Assembly (NCBI RefSeq): GCF_001043955.1
Contig: NZ_LABZ01000134.1
Coordinates: 1-63,832 of the forward strand
Source of the DNA: Methylobacterium tarhaniae
Lineage (GTDB): Bacteria > Pseudomonadota > Alphaproteobacteria > Rhizobiales > Beijerinckiaceae
Length of the DNA: 63,832 nt
Reading direction: 5' to 3'
The notes beneath the pieces were generated by a model. The model did not search any database. It was given only the letters and a program-made list of their open reading frames with translations, and was not told the DNA's origin. The stretch's first letter is position 1. Every line of letters starts with the position of its first letter. Position numbers and translations under genes: made by a program. This document shows, piece by piece, positions 1 through 8,480 of the stretch.

Positions 1-313
1 CCGAGTCCGGCCCATGGGCCGCGATGGTGCGCCGGAAGCCCTCGGCCACGGCGTCGAGCGCCTCGCCCCAGCTGGCCCGCCGCCCGGCGATCTCGGGATG
101 CAGCACCCGGTCGTCGAGGGAGAGGGTTTCACCCAGAGCCGAGCCCTTGGAGCACAGCCGGCCGAAATTCGCCGGGTGCTGCGGATCGCCCGCGACGCTG
201 GCGCCGCCCTGCCCGTCCGGCCGGGCGAGCACGCCGCAGCCGACGCCGCAATACGGGCAGGTGGTCCGGACGGGAGCGGCCTCGGGAGTGAGGGCCGGCA
301 CGTGCAGGTTCAT
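1..313 (-). CDS. nasA: Assimilatory nitrate reductase catalytic subunit, N-terminal part (cut by window edge)
   Basis: Only the first 104 codons are in the window. The protein opens with MNLHVPALTPEAAP and then carries the N-terminal [4Fe-4S] ligands of molybdopterin oxidoreductases: C19, C22 and C26 in the stretch CPYCGVGCGV, and C54 in RLCSKG. This family reduces nitrate to nitrite in the cytoplasm with a bis-MGD molybdenum centre. It is the last visible gene of the minus-strand nitrate operon, 289 bp after the Fe-S flavoprotein stop; that gap is filled by an inverted repeat. An AAGG lies about 9 nt before the ATG. Identity is firm from the Fe-S domain and context; nothing can be said about the C-terminal part. 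Confidence 0.9.
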   Translation of the reverse strand, partial: MNLHVPALTPEAAPVRTTCPYCGVGCGVLARPDGQGGASVAGDPQHPANFGRLCSKGSALGETLSLDDRVLHPEIAGRRASWGEALDAVAEGFRRTIAAHGPDS

Positions 314-403
314 CGCAGGAGCCTTTCGCCGGGCGTGGGTGGGGGCCGGTAGGTTTGGGCAAGCAAGGGGTGGGCCGCCGAGGGCAGCCTGCTCGACGAA
401 CCT

Positions 404-563
404 GACACCCTCCGCGTCATTCCGGGGCCGCGCAGCGGGGCCCGGAATCCAGACACTCAGGTCGTTTCGAACGAGGCGAATGGCGCCCCGCCTGATCCGG
501 AACCCTCCGCGCTTCTGGATCCCGGGCTCCGCTGCGCGGCCCCGGGATGACGCGGAGGGTGTC
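404..563. repeat. Composite inverted repeat between the Fe-S flavoprotein gene and nasA
   Basis: Two arms of about 50 bp (404-452 and 514-563) are inverted copies of each other, separated by about 61 bp. Each arm starts with GACACCCTCCGCGTCAT and contains the CCGGGGCCGCGCAGCGG core seen in intergenic repeats elsewhere in the window. Each arm is itself partly palindromic. It fills the gap between two genes of one operon, so it could form a large RNA hairpin affecting nasA expression. The function is unknown. Confidence 0.8.
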
Positions 564-602
564 AACGCCGTCGAGGGGAGATGAACAGGGTCGCGGACGC
601 CC

Positions 603-2216
603 TCAGTACACGTCCGCCTGATAGCGGTTCGCCTTCTTGAGCGCCGCCAGATAGGCCACAGCCTCGTCCGGGTTCTTGCCGCCGTGGGTCGCCGCCACGT
701 CGATGATCGCCCGCTCGACGTCCTTGGCCATGCGCTTGGCGTCGCCGCAGACGTAGAAATGCGCGCCCTCCTCGAACCAGCGCCACAGCTCGCGGCCGTT
801 CTCGCGCATCCGGTCCTGGACGTAGGTCTTCTCGCCCCCGTCCCGCGACCAGGCCAGCGACAGGCGGGTGAGCACGCCCTGGTCCTTCAGGCCTTGCAGC
901 TCGTCGCGGTAGAAGAAGTCCGAAGCCTGGCGCTGGTGGCCGAAGAAGAGCCAGTTCTTGCCCGGGGCCTTGATGGCGGCGCGCTCGCGCAGGAAGGCGC
1001 GGAACGGCGCGATGCCGGTGCCGGGCCCGACCATGACGACCGGGGTCTCGGGATTTTCCGGCAGGCCGAAGCCGTGGGCTTTCTGGAGGTAGACCTTCAC
1101 CTTGGCGGTCTCGGAGAGGCGCTCGCCGAGATGGGTCGAGGCGACGCCGAGGCGCAGGCGCGAGCGGTGGCTGTAGCGCACAGCATCGACGGTGAGCGAG
1201 ACCCGGCCCGGATCGGCCTTGGGCGAGGACGAGATCGAGTAGAGCCGCGGCTGCAGCTCGTCGAGGGCCTCCAGGAAGACCTCGGCGTCGGGCCGGGCGC
1301 CCGGGAACTTGTGGAGGGCGCCGAGCACGTCGAGCCAGGCCGAATCGCCGTCCGGGTCCTCGCCGGCGCTGAGCGCCTGGGCCTTCTTGCGCTGCGCGCC
1401 GGAGGTGAGGAGCGAGAGGAGCTGGAAGAGCCCGTCCGGCGCGGAGCCGAGGGAGTAGTTGGTGAGCAGGTGCTCGCGCAGGGTCTTCTCGCCGAGCTTG
1501 GTGGCGATGACCCGCTCCGGCCGGGCACCGAGCTCGGCAATGACCGCGTCCGCCAAGGCCGGGGCGTTGGCCGGGAAGAGACCGAGGGAATCGCCGACCA
1601 CGTAGTCGATGCCGGTGCCGGCGAGGTCGATCTCGATGTGCCAGGTTTCCTTCTCGCCGCCGGGCGCGTTGAGGCGGCGCCGGGACAGGAAGACCGCCTC
1701 GGCCGGGTTCTCGCGGCACAGGCCGTAGGGGCCGACCGGGGCCTCCGCCTTCGGGGCGTCGTCGGACGCGGCGGAAGCGGCGCCCGCGGGCGCCGCCGTG
1801 CCGAACTCCGCCTCCAGCTTCTTCAGCATCCGGAGCGTCTCCTTGCCGCCCGGCTGGCAGAGGTTCAGGCGCTCCTCCTTCTTGAGGAAGAGGGCGTTGG
1901 CGTAGTCGGCGCAATTGTAGCCGCACTGGCCGCAATCCTGCTGGGCCATGGCGGCCATCAGCTTCTGCGGCTCGGACCGGTCCTTCGCCAGGGACATGCG
2001 GTCGTCGAGGGGCATCGACGGGTCGTGCCAGGGCGCGTCGCCATTGTCGGCGAGGGCCGGACCGCCGGGCGCCTCGCCGGCCCCGAGGGCCGTGGCGCCC
2101 TCGACCGCCGGCCCGAGCAGGGCCGCGAAGTATCCCGACAGCCAGGCGCGCTGGTCGGTGTTGAAGGGGGCGGATTCGGGGATCAGGACGAGCGGGGGAG
2201 CGACGTGCTGGGTCAT
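603..2216 (-). CDS. Fe-S/FNR-type flavoprotein (annotated in relatives as sulfite reductase alpha subunit), probable electron donor in nitrate assimilation
   Basis: A 537-residue protein. The C-terminal part (about residues 180-537) is a CysJ-like FAD/NADPH reductase: RLYSISSSP for FAD binding, VGPGTGIAPFRAFL and NWLFFGHQ for NADPH, YVCGDAKRMAKDV, and a terminal DVY. The N-terminal part has no flavodoxin domain. It has instead four cysteines C95-x2-C98-x3-C102-x17-C120 (DCGQCGYNC), which look like a [4Fe-4S] site. Residues 18-30 (FNTDQRAWLSGYF) resemble the N-terminus of the NirA protein encoded upstream. The position between nirA and nasA argues for passing NADPH electrons to nitrite and/or nitrate reductase rather than for sulfite reduction. 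That role is inference; the domain calls are visible. Confidence 0.8.
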   Translation of the reverse strand: MTQHVAPPLVLIPESAPFNTDQRAWLSGYFAALLGPAVEGATALGAGEAPGGPALADNGDAPWHDPSMPLDDRMSLAKDRSEPQKLMAAMAQQDCGQCGYNCADYANALFLKKEERLNLCQPGGKETLRMLKKLEAEFGTAAPAGAASAASDDAPKAEAPVGPYGLCRENPAEAVFLSRRRLNAPGGEKETWHIEIDLAGTGIDYVVGDSLGLFPANAPALADAVIAELGARPERVIATKLGEKTLREHLLTNYSLGSAPDGLFQLLSLLTSGAQRKKAQALSAGEDPDGDSAWLDVLGALHKFPGARPDAEVFLEALDELQPRLYSISSSPKADPGRVSLTVDAVRYSHRSRLRLGVASTHLGERLSETAKVKVYLQKAHGFGLPENPETPVVMVGPGTGIAPFRAFLRERAAIKAPGKNWLFFGHQRQASDFFYRDELQGLKDQGVLTRLSLAWSRDGGEKTYVQDRMRENGRELWRWFEEGAHFYVCGDAKRMAKDVERAIIDVAATHGGKNPDEAVAYLAALKKANRYQADVY

Positions 2217-2266
2217 CGGGGGTTACCGGAGAAGAGTGGCGTTCCGCCGGTGATGCACCGGCCTTA

Positions 2267-2352
2267 TCCTCTCCCCACAGCTCCCGGGCTCGCCTGGGAG
2301 CTGCAGGTGAGGAGCGAAGTCGGGCTTGCCCGACTTCGTTGCGGGGAGAGGA
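2267..2352. repeat. Nested palindromic element (three-way-junction-like) after nirA
   Basis: An outer stem TCCTCTCCCC (2267-2276) pairs with GGGGAGAGGA (2343-2352). Inside are two complete hairpins: CAGCTCCC/GGGAGCTG (2278-2285 with 2296-2303), and the 11-bp CGAAGTCGGGC/GCCCGACTTCG with a TT loop (2315-2338). The element begins 10 bp beyond the nirA stop codon, inside the operon. The CTCTCCCC/GGGGAGAG border recurs in the 52.9-53.2 kb repeats. The fold is predicted by eye only. Confidence 0.75.
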
Positions 2353-2362
2353 GATTGGCGAC

Positions 2363-4147
2363 CTACTCGGCCGCCTCCAGCAGCCGCTCGCCGGCGAGCC
2401 CCTTCAGGGCCTCCGGCCCGCGGCGGGCGGTGTAGGCCTGGAAGCTCTCCTCCGGGCCGGTGCGGTGGCTGAGATAGTCGTTGAGCAGGGCCTCGACCCG
2501 GCCGGGGCAATCCTCGGCCTTCACGGCCTTCCAGATCTCGGTGCCGATCTTGGCCGCCTCGCCGAAGCCGCCGCCGACCACGATGTCGTAGCCCTCGACG
2601 GTGTCGCCCTCCTCGCTCACCGTCACCTTGGCGCCGATGAGGCCGATATCGCCGATATAGTGCTGGGCGCAGGAATGGTGGCAGCCGGTGAGGTGGACGT
2701 TCACCGGCACGTCGAGCCCCGGCACCGCCGCCTCGACATGGTCGGCGATGAGGAGCGCGTGGCCCTTGGTGTCGGCGGCGGCGAACTTGCAGCCGCGGTT
2801 GCCCGTGCAGGCGACGAGGCCGGCGCGGATGCTCGACGCCTTGGTGGAGAGCCCGAGCGCCGCGACGCGGGACTCGACCTCCGCCACCCGGTCGTCGGGC
2901 ACGCCCGAGAAGAGAAAATTCTGCCACACGGTCAGGCGTATCTGGCCGTCGCCGCATTCCTGCGCGATCTTGGCGAGTGCCCGCATCTGGTCGGTGGTCA
3001 TCTTGCCGACCGGCAGCACCACGCCGATCCAGTTGAGGCCCGGCTGAACCTGCTTGTGGACGCCGACATGGGCGTAGCGGTCGAAACCGCCGCGAGGCTT
3101 CACATGGGCCGGGTCGACCCGCTCCAGCTTGCGGCCGAGCTTCTCTTCCACCGCGGCGAGATACTTGTCGTAGCCCCAGGCATCGAGGACGTACTTCATC
3201 CGCGCCTTGTTGCGGTTGGTGCGGTCGCCATTCTCGATGAAGACCCGCAGGATCGCGTCGGCGACCGCGTTGCACTCCTTCGGCCGAAGCACCACGCCGG
3301 TGTCGCGGGCGATGTCGCGGTGGCCGGTGATGCCGCCGAGCACGAGACGCATCCAGATCCCCGGCTCGACCGCAGCGCCCTCCGTCACCTCGACCGCCTG
3401 GAAGCCGATGTCGTTGGTCTCCTCCAGCACCGGCAGCACGCCGCCGCCGTCGAAGGCGACGTTGAACTTGCGCGGCAGGCCGTAGAGCGAGCGGTCGTTG
3501 AGGATGTAGTTGTGCCAGGACCGGGCGAGCGGCCGCGTGTCGAGGAGTTCCTGTGCGTCGATGCCGGCGGTCGGCGAGCCGGTGACGTTGCGGATGTTGT
3601 CGGCGCCGGTCCCGCGGGCGGTGAGGCCGAGATCGACGAGCCCATCGAGGAAGGGCTGTCCGTGCTCGGGAGCAATCTCCCGCACCTGGAGGTTGGCGCG
3701 GGTCGTGACGTGGCTGTAGCCGCCGCCATGGGCATCGGCGAGGTCGGCGATGCCGGCGAACTGCCAGTGGTGCAGGATGCCGTTCGGGATCCGCAGGCGG
3801 CACATGTAGGAGTTCTGCGCCGGGGCGACCCAGAACAGGCCGTGATAGCGCCAGCGGAAATTGTCCTCCGGCTTCGGGGCCCTGCCGGTCTCCGCCTCGG
3901 CGATCAGCCGGTTATGGCCGTCGAAGGGGTTCTCGGCCCGCTTCCACTTCTCCTGGTCGGCGAGCTTGCCGCCGTTCTTCACGGTGCGGTCCTGCGCCTT
4001 GATGTGGATCGCATCCGGCCCGGTCGGTTCGGCGGGCGCGGCGGCGGCTCCGCCGCCGGCGAGGCCGCCGGTCATGCGGATTGCGGCGATGCCGTGGGAG
4101 AAGCCTTCGAGGTAGCGCTTCTGCTCGGCGTTGAAGTCGTCGGCCAT
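2363..4147 (-). CDS. nirA: NirA-family siroheme nitrite reductase
   Basis: A 594-residue protein of the ferredoxin-type nitrite/sulfite reductase family, which reduces nitrite to ammonium with siroheme and a [4Fe-4S] cluster. The cluster/siroheme cysteines are visible as C447-x5-C453 (ACTGNRGCKF) and C489-x3-C493 (TGCHHSCAQ). Both ferredoxin-like half-domains are present, including GGGYSHVTTRANLQVREI near 141-158 and LTVWQNFLFSGV near 405. The ATG at 4147 is chosen because AAGGAG lies 6 nt upstream; an in-frame GTG at 4162 would overlap the upstream gene. It lies 11 bp after the FAD oxidoreductase stop, so the two are surely co-transcribed. A sulfite reductase cannot be excluded by motifs alone, but the context favours nitrite. 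Confidence 0.9.
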   Translation of the reverse strand: MADDFNAEQKRYLEGFSHGIAAIRMTGGLAGGGAAAAPAEPTGPDAIHIKAQDRTVKNGGKLADQEKWKRAENPFDGHNRLIAEAETGRAPKPEDNFRWRYHGLFWVAPAQNSYMCRLRIPNGILHHWQFAGIADLADAHGGGYSHVTTRANLQVREIAPEHGQPFLDGLVDLGLTARGTGADNIRNVTGSPTAGIDAQELLDTRPLARSWHNYILNDRSLYGLPRKFNVAFDGGGVLPVLEETNDIGFQAVEVTEGAAVEPGIWMRLVLGGITGHRDIARDTGVVLRPKECNAVADAILRVFIENGDRTNRNKARMKYVLDAWGYDKYLAAVEEKLGRKLERVDPAHVKPRGGFDRYAHVGVHKQVQPGLNWIGVVLPVGKMTTDQMRALAKIAQECGDGQIRLTVWQNFLFSGVPDDRVAEVESRVAALGLSTKASSIRAGLVACTGNRGCKFAAADTKGHALLIADHVEAAVPGLDVPVNVHLTGCHHSCAQHYIGDIGLIGAKVTVSEEGDTVEGYDIVVGGGFGEAAKIGTEIWKAVKAEDCPGRVEALLNDYLSHRTGPEESFQAYTARRGPEALKGLAGERLLEAAE

Positions 4148-4158
4148 CGCGGGCTCCT

Positions 4159-5376
4159 TCACGCTGCGAGGGATTGGGGGGCGGGACGCCCGAACATGAG
4201 ATCGTCCCGGTCATCCGGGCCGAGGGTGTCGCCGGTGCGGATCAGGGCCTTGCACCAGCCCTGCTCGGCGACGTCGCCGACGAAGACCGCACCGATCAGC
4301 CGGTCGCCGTCGATCACGAGCTTGCGGTAGAGGCCGGCCGCGGGGTCGTTCCAGGTCACGGCCTCGGCGCCCTCCGGCACGTCGACCGCGCCGGCGGAGA
4401 AGACCGGCAGGCCGGAGACCTTCAGGCTCGTGGCGAGCGAGGTGCCGGCATAGGCCGCCGGCTCGCCGCAGAGATGGCGGGCCAGCACCTCGGCCTGCTC
4501 GTAGGCCGGCTCGACGAGGCCGTAGGTCTGGCCGCGGTGCTCGGCGCATTCGCCGAGGGCGTAGATGCCGGGGGCCGAGGTCGCCATCGTGTCGTCGACG
4601 CGGATGCCGCGGCCGACATCGAGGCCGGCGCTCGCCGCCAGCGCCGTCGAGGGGCGCACGCCGACGGACATCACCACGAGATCGGCCGGCAGCACCGTGC
4701 CGTCGGCGAGAACCAGGCGCTCGACCTTGCCGTCGCCCTCGACCGCGGCAGTATCGGCATTCAGGATCACCCGGACGCCGCGGGCCTCCATCGCCTCGCG
4801 CACCAGTCCGGCGGCGGCGTGGTCGAGCTGACGCTCCATCAGCCGGTCCATGACGTGCAGCAGCGTCGTGTCGACGCCGAGCCGCGCGAGGCCCACCGCC
4901 GCCTCGAGCCCGAGGAGGCCGCCGCCGATCACGATCGCCCTGGCGCCCGCCACCGCCGCCCGGCGGATCGCCGCCACGTCGGCGAGATCCCGGAAGGTGA
5001 TGACGCCCGGAAGATCCATGCCGGGCTTCGGCAGCCGGATCGGCACCGAGCCGACCGCCAGGACGAGCTTGTCGTAAGGAAGCACCAGCCCCTCGCCGAC
5101 CCGGACGATGCGCTCGGCTGTATCGATCGCGGTGGCGGGCGCGCCGGTGACGAGGGTGATGCCGTGATCGGAGTACCAGTCGAGGCCGCGGAAGGTGCAG
5201 GCCGCCTCGTCGACCTCGCCGCCGAGGAGCGACGACAGCAGCACCCGGTTATAGGCCGCCACCGGCTCGGCGCCGACGCAGGTGACGGCGTAGCGGCCGG
5301 GGGCGGCCTCGGTCAGCCGCTCCAGGAAGCGGAGCGAGGCCATGCCGTTGCCGATGACGACGAGGCGTTCCGTCAT
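4159..5376 (-). CDS. NirB-like NAD(P)/FAD-dependent oxidoreductase
   Basis: A 405-residue protein matching the N-terminal pyridine-nucleotide disulfide oxidoreductase part of NirB/NasB-type enzymes but without Fe-S or siroheme domains. Two dinucleotide-binding loops are seen: VVIGNGMAS at residues 5-13 and VIGGGLLGLEAAVGL in the middle. ALGECAEHRGQTYGLVEPA is the usual flavin-contact region, and the C-terminus GWCKALIRTGD resembles NirB. It probably moves electrons from NAD(P)H towards NirA or NasA. The ATG at 5376 is chosen: it starts 4 bp after the nrtD stop and places the FAD loop at the very N-terminus; upstream codons would run into nrtD. The exact partner is unknown. Confidence 0.85.
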   Translation of the reverse strand: MTERLVVIGNGMASLRFLERLTEAAPGRYAVTCVGAEPVAAYNRVLLSSLLGGEVDEAACTFRGLDWYSDHGITLVTGAPATAIDTAERIVRVGEGLVLPYDKLVLAVGSVPIRLPKPGMDLPGVITFRDLADVAAIRRAAVAGARAIVIGGGLLGLEAAVGLARLGVDTTLLHVMDRLMERQLDHAAAGLVREAMEARGVRVILNADTAAVEGDGKVERLVLADGTVLPADLVVMSVGVRPSTALAASAGLDVGRGIRVDDTMATSAPGIYALGECAEHRGQTYGLVEPAYEQAEVLARHLCGEPAAYAGTSLATSLKVSGLPVFSAGAVDVPEGAEAVTWNDPAAGLYRKLVIDGDRLIGAVFVGDVAEQGWCKALIRTGDTLGPDDRDDLMFGRPAPQSLAA

Positions 5377-5380
5377 GGGA

Positions 5381-6190
5381 TCAGGCCGCGATCGCGGGTT
5401 TGGCGTGACGGGCATAGAGGAATGCCAGCACTTCGGCCCGGGCATGGGTGTAGGTCGGGTCCTCGACGAGCTCCAGGCGCTTGCGCGGCCGGGCGAGCGG
5501 CACGGACAAGACTTCGCCGATCGTGGCCGAGGGGCCGTTCGTCATCATCACGATCCGGTCGGAGAGCAGGACCGCCTCGTCAACGTCGTGGGTGATCATG
5601 ATAACGGTGTTCTTCAGCCGCAGGTGGATCTCCATCAGCTGATCTTGCAGGTGGGCCCGGGTCAGGGCGTCGAGGGCGCCGAAGGGCTCGTCCATCAGCA
5701 GCACCTTCGGCTCCATGGCGAGCGCCCGGGCGATGCCAACGCGCTGCTTCATGCCGCCCGAGATCTCGTGCGGGCGCTTCTCGGCGGCGTGGGCCATGTT
5801 GACGAGCGCGAGGTTGTGCTCGATCCAGTCGCGGCGCTCGGCCCGGCTCTTCTTCGCCTTCAGCACCTTGTCGACGGCGAGCGCCACGTTCTCGCGCACG
5901 GTGAGCCAGGGCAGGAGCGAGTGGTTCTGGAACACCACCGCCCGCTCGGGGCCGGGGCTGTTCACTTCCTTGCCGTCGAGGAGGACGCCGCCGGTGGAGG
6001 CCTTGAGCAGGCCCGCCACGATGTTGAGCACGGTCGACTTGCCGCAACCGGAATGGCCGATCAGCGAGACGAACTCGCCCTTCTCGATCTTCAGGTTGAC
6101 GTCGCGCAGCACCTCCGTGGTGCGCCCGCCCCGGGTGAAGCTGATGCCGACCTGTTCGAGGCTGAGATGGGTCGAGTTGAGAGTGGTCAT
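5381..6190 (-). CDS. nrtD: Nitrate ABC transporter ATP-binding protein
   Basis: A 269-residue NrtD/SsuB/TauB-type ATPase that powers nitrate uptake with NrtA and NrtB. The Walker A is GHSGCGKST (about residues 44-52), the Q-loop lies in VVFQNHSLLPW, the ABC signature is ISGGMKQR, and the Walker B is VLLMDEPFGALD followed by the switch histidine in MITHDVDEA. The length is normal for the family. It lies 13 bp after nrtB. Substrate assignment rests on the operon (NrtA, nitrate and nitrite reductases) rather than on the ATPase itself. Confidence 0.93.
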   Translation of the reverse strand: MTTLNSTHLSLEQVGISFTRGGRTTEVLRDVNLKIEKGEFVSLIGHSGCGKSTVLNIVAGLLKASTGGVLLDGKEVNSPGPERAVVFQNHSLLPWLTVRENVALAVDKVLKAKKSRAERRDWIEHNLALVNMAHAAEKRPHEISGGMKQRVGIARALAMEPKVLLMDEPFGALDALTRAHLQDQLMEIHLRLKNTVIMITHDVDEAVLLSDRIVMMTNGPSATIGEVLSVPLARPRKRLELVEDPTYTHARAEVLAFLYARHAKPAIAA

Positions 6191-6203
6191 CTTGGGGCCT
6201 CCC

Positions 6204-7064
6204 TCAGGCCGTGGCGGTGCCGCGGGTGACGAGATGGCCGAGGCCGGCGACGAGGCGGTCGAGCACGAAGCCGATCACCCCGACATAGACCAGGGCCACG
6301 ATGATCTCGCTGATATGCGAGGAGTTCCAGGCATCCCAGATGAAGAAGCCGATGCCGACGCCGCCGATCAGCATCTCCGCCGCCACGATGGCGAGCCAGG
6401 ACAGGCCGACGCCGATGCGCAGACCGGTGAAGATGTACGGCGCCGCGGACGGCAGCATCACCTTGGCGAAGAACTCGAAGGCGTTGAGGCGCAGGACTGC
6501 GGCGACGTTGCGGTAGTCCTGCGGAATGTTGCGGATGCCGACCGCGGTGTTGATGATGATCGGCCAGATCGAGGTGATGAAGATCACGAAGATCGCCGAG
6601 GGCTGGCCGTCCCGGAACGCGGCGAGCGACAGCGGCAGCCAGGCGAGCGGCGGGATGGTGCGCAAGACCTGGAAGATCGGGTCGAGCCCGCGCATCGCCC
6701 ATTCGGACTGGCCGACCAGGGTGCCGAGCATCACGCCGGCGATGACCGCCAGGGTGAAGCCGAGCGCCACGCGCTGGAGGCTGGCGCTGATGTGCCAGAA
6801 CAGCCCCTTGTCGGTGCCGCCATTGTCGTAGAACGGATGGGCGATGATCTCCCACGCCTCCGTGACCACCCGGGAGGGCGGCGGCAGGCCGGCGCCGGGG
6901 CGCTGGCATAGGACCTCCCAGACGAGCAGGAAGACCGCCAGCACGACGAGCGGCGGCACGATCCGCAGCGCCAGGCCCTTGAGGGCGGCGCGGGTGACGA
7001 GAGGGGATTTTGCCCTCTCCGCCTTGGCGGCGCCGAGGCGCCCGAGGCTTAATCCGAGAGCCAT
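6204..7064 (-). CDS. nrtB: Nitrate ABC transporter permease
   Basis: A 286-residue inner-membrane permease of the BPD type. The first membrane segment is in IVPPLVVLAVFLLVWEVL (about residue 35), followed by five more hydrophobic segments. The EAA-loop region in the last third (AAVLRLNAFEFFAKVMLPSA) fits NrtB/SsuC proteins and would contact NrtD. The ATG at 7064 directly follows the nrtA stop (7066), indicating translational coupling. The N-terminus is short and basic, without a signal peptide. Confidence 0.92.
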   Translation of the reverse strand: MALGLSLGRLGAAKAERAKSPLVTRAALKGLALRIVPPLVVLAVFLLVWEVLCQRPGAGLPPPSRVVTEAWEIIAHPFYDNGGTDKGLFWHISASLQRVALGFTLAVIAGVMLGTLVGQSEWAMRGLDPIFQVLRTIPPLAWLPLSLAAFRDGQPSAIFVIFITSIWPIIINTAVGIRNIPQDYRNVAAVLRLNAFEFFAKVMLPSAAPYIFTGLRIGVGLSWLAIVAAEMLIGGVGIGFFIWDAWNSSHISEIIVALVYVGVIGFVLDRLVAGLGHLVTRGTATA

Positions 7065-7065
7065 C

Positions 7066-8352
7066 TCACGCCACCTTCTTGATGCCGAGGCTGTTGAGGT
7101 AGGCGGCGGGATCCGCCGGATCGAAGACCTTGCCGTCGAAGAAGGTCTCCTTGCCGCGGGAGGTCGAGGCCGGCGCCGTGACGCCCATGCCCTTCGCCAC
7201 CTCGCGCCAGATATCCTCGCGGTTCACCTTCTCGATCAGCGCCTTGGTGTCGGTCTGGGGATCGAACTTGCCCCAGCGGATGTCCTCGGTGAGGAACCAG
7301 AGGTCGTGCGACTTGTACGGATACGAGGCGTCGTCGGCCCAGTACTTCATGATGTGCGGGCTGTTCGCGACCTTGCGGCCGTCGCCGTAATCGAACTCGC
7401 CCTTCATCCGCTTGACGACGTCGCTCGCCGGGACGTTGATCCACTGGCGCTTGGCGACGATGCCGGCCAGCTCGTCACGGTTCTCCGGCTTGTCGCACCA
7501 TTGTTGCGCCTCCATCACGGCCGCGAGCAGCGCCTTGGCGGCATTCGGGTACTTGTCGACCCAGGACGCGCGCATGCCGAGCGCCTTCTCCGGGTGGTCC
7601 TTCCACAATTCGCCGGTGGTCAGCGCGGTGTAGCCGATGCCCTGCGTGATCAGCTGCTCGTTCCACGGCTCGCAGACGCAGAAGCAATCCATCGTGCCGA
7701 CCTTCATGTTCGCCACCATCTGGGGCGGCGGCACGACGATGGTCTCGATGTCCTTGTCGGGATCGATGCCGCCGGCGGCGAGCCAGTAGCGGATCCAGAG
7801 GTCGTGGGTGCCGCCCGGGAAGGTCATCGCCGCCTTCACCGACTTGCCGGCGGCCTTCTTGCGCTCGAGCGCCGCCTTGAAGGGCCTGGCGTCGAGGGCG
7901 ACCTTGTCGCCCATATGCTCCTTGGCGACCGAGATGCACTGGCCGGCGAGGTTGAGCCGGGCCAGGATGTACATCGGGACGGGCACGTTGTTCTGCGTCA
8001 CCCGGCCGGCGCTGATCAGGTAGGGCATCGGGGTCAGGATGTGGGCGCCGTCGATGCCGTTGCCCTCCGAGCCGAGCACGAGGTTGTCGCGGGTGGTGCC
8101 CCAGGAGGCCTGCTTCAGCACCTCGACGTCGGGCATCCCGTGACGCGCGAAGATGCCCTTCTCCTTGGCGACGAAGAGCGGCGCAGCGTCGGTGAGCGCG
8201 ATGAAGCCGAGCTTGGCGCCCTTCACCTCGGGCCCGGCTCCTTGCGCGAAGGCGCCGCCCGGCAGGGCCACGCGGGCCGCCGCCGCCAGCGACAGGGCGC
8301 CGGCCGCCCCCTTGAGGATGCCGCGACGCGTGGTGTGCTCAACGCTGCTCAT
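7066..8352 (-). CDS. nrtA: Nitrate ABC transporter periplasmic binding protein, Tat signal
   Basis: A 428-residue NrtA-type binding protein. The N-terminus TTRRGILKGAAGALSL is a twin-arginine signal ending near AFAQ, so the mature protein is periplasmic. LGFIALTDAAPLFVAKEKG, the ASWGTTRDNL ligand-loop region and DGAHILTPMPY are typical of nitrate/nitrite binders. The ATG at 8352 is chosen because it places the RR motif at residues 9-10; a longer frame would extend into the terminator and leader. It is the first gene of the structural nas operon and is preceded by the NasT-type leader RNA. Confidence 0.93.
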   Translation of the reverse strand: MSSVEHTTRRGILKGAAGALSLAAAARVALPGGAFAQGAGPEVKGAKLGFIALTDAAPLFVAKEKGIFARHGMPDVEVLKQASWGTTRDNLVLGSEGNGIDGAHILTPMPYLISAGRVTQNNVPVPMYILARLNLAGQCISVAKEHMGDKVALDARPFKAALERKKAAGKSVKAAMTFPGGTHDLWIRYWLAAGGIDPDKDIETIVVPPPQMVANMKVGTMDCFCVCEPWNEQLITQGIGYTALTTGELWKDHPEKALGMRASWVDKYPNAAKALLAAVMEAQQWCDKPENRDELAGIVAKRQWINVPASDVVKRMKGEFDYGDGRKVANSPHIMKYWADDASYPYKSHDLWFLTEDIRWGKFDPQTDTKALIEKVNREDIWREVAKGMGVTAPASTSRGKETFFDGKVFDPADPAAYLNSLGIKKVA

Positions 8353-8409
8353 CGATGACCTGCCCTCAAGCCGCTGCGCCGGGATGGCGCGAAGTCCGGT
8401 TCCGAACGC

Positions 8410-8480
8410 AAAAAAACCGCTGCCCAAGGTCTTCCGCCGGCCGCGCGGATGCGGGCCCACAGGGGAACTCGGGTCAGCGG
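8410..8480 (-). terminator. Intrinsic terminator in the nas leader, target of antitermination
   Basis: On the minus strand CCGCTGACCC (8480-8471) can pair with GGGCAGCGG (8425-8417), leaving one bulged A, directly before a run of seven T (8416-8410). The 45-nt loop has further GC pairing. The 5' arm overlaps the 3' arm of the second hexaloop hairpin (8473-8478), so the two structures exclude each other. It ends 57 bp before the nrtA start. Confidence 0.85.
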
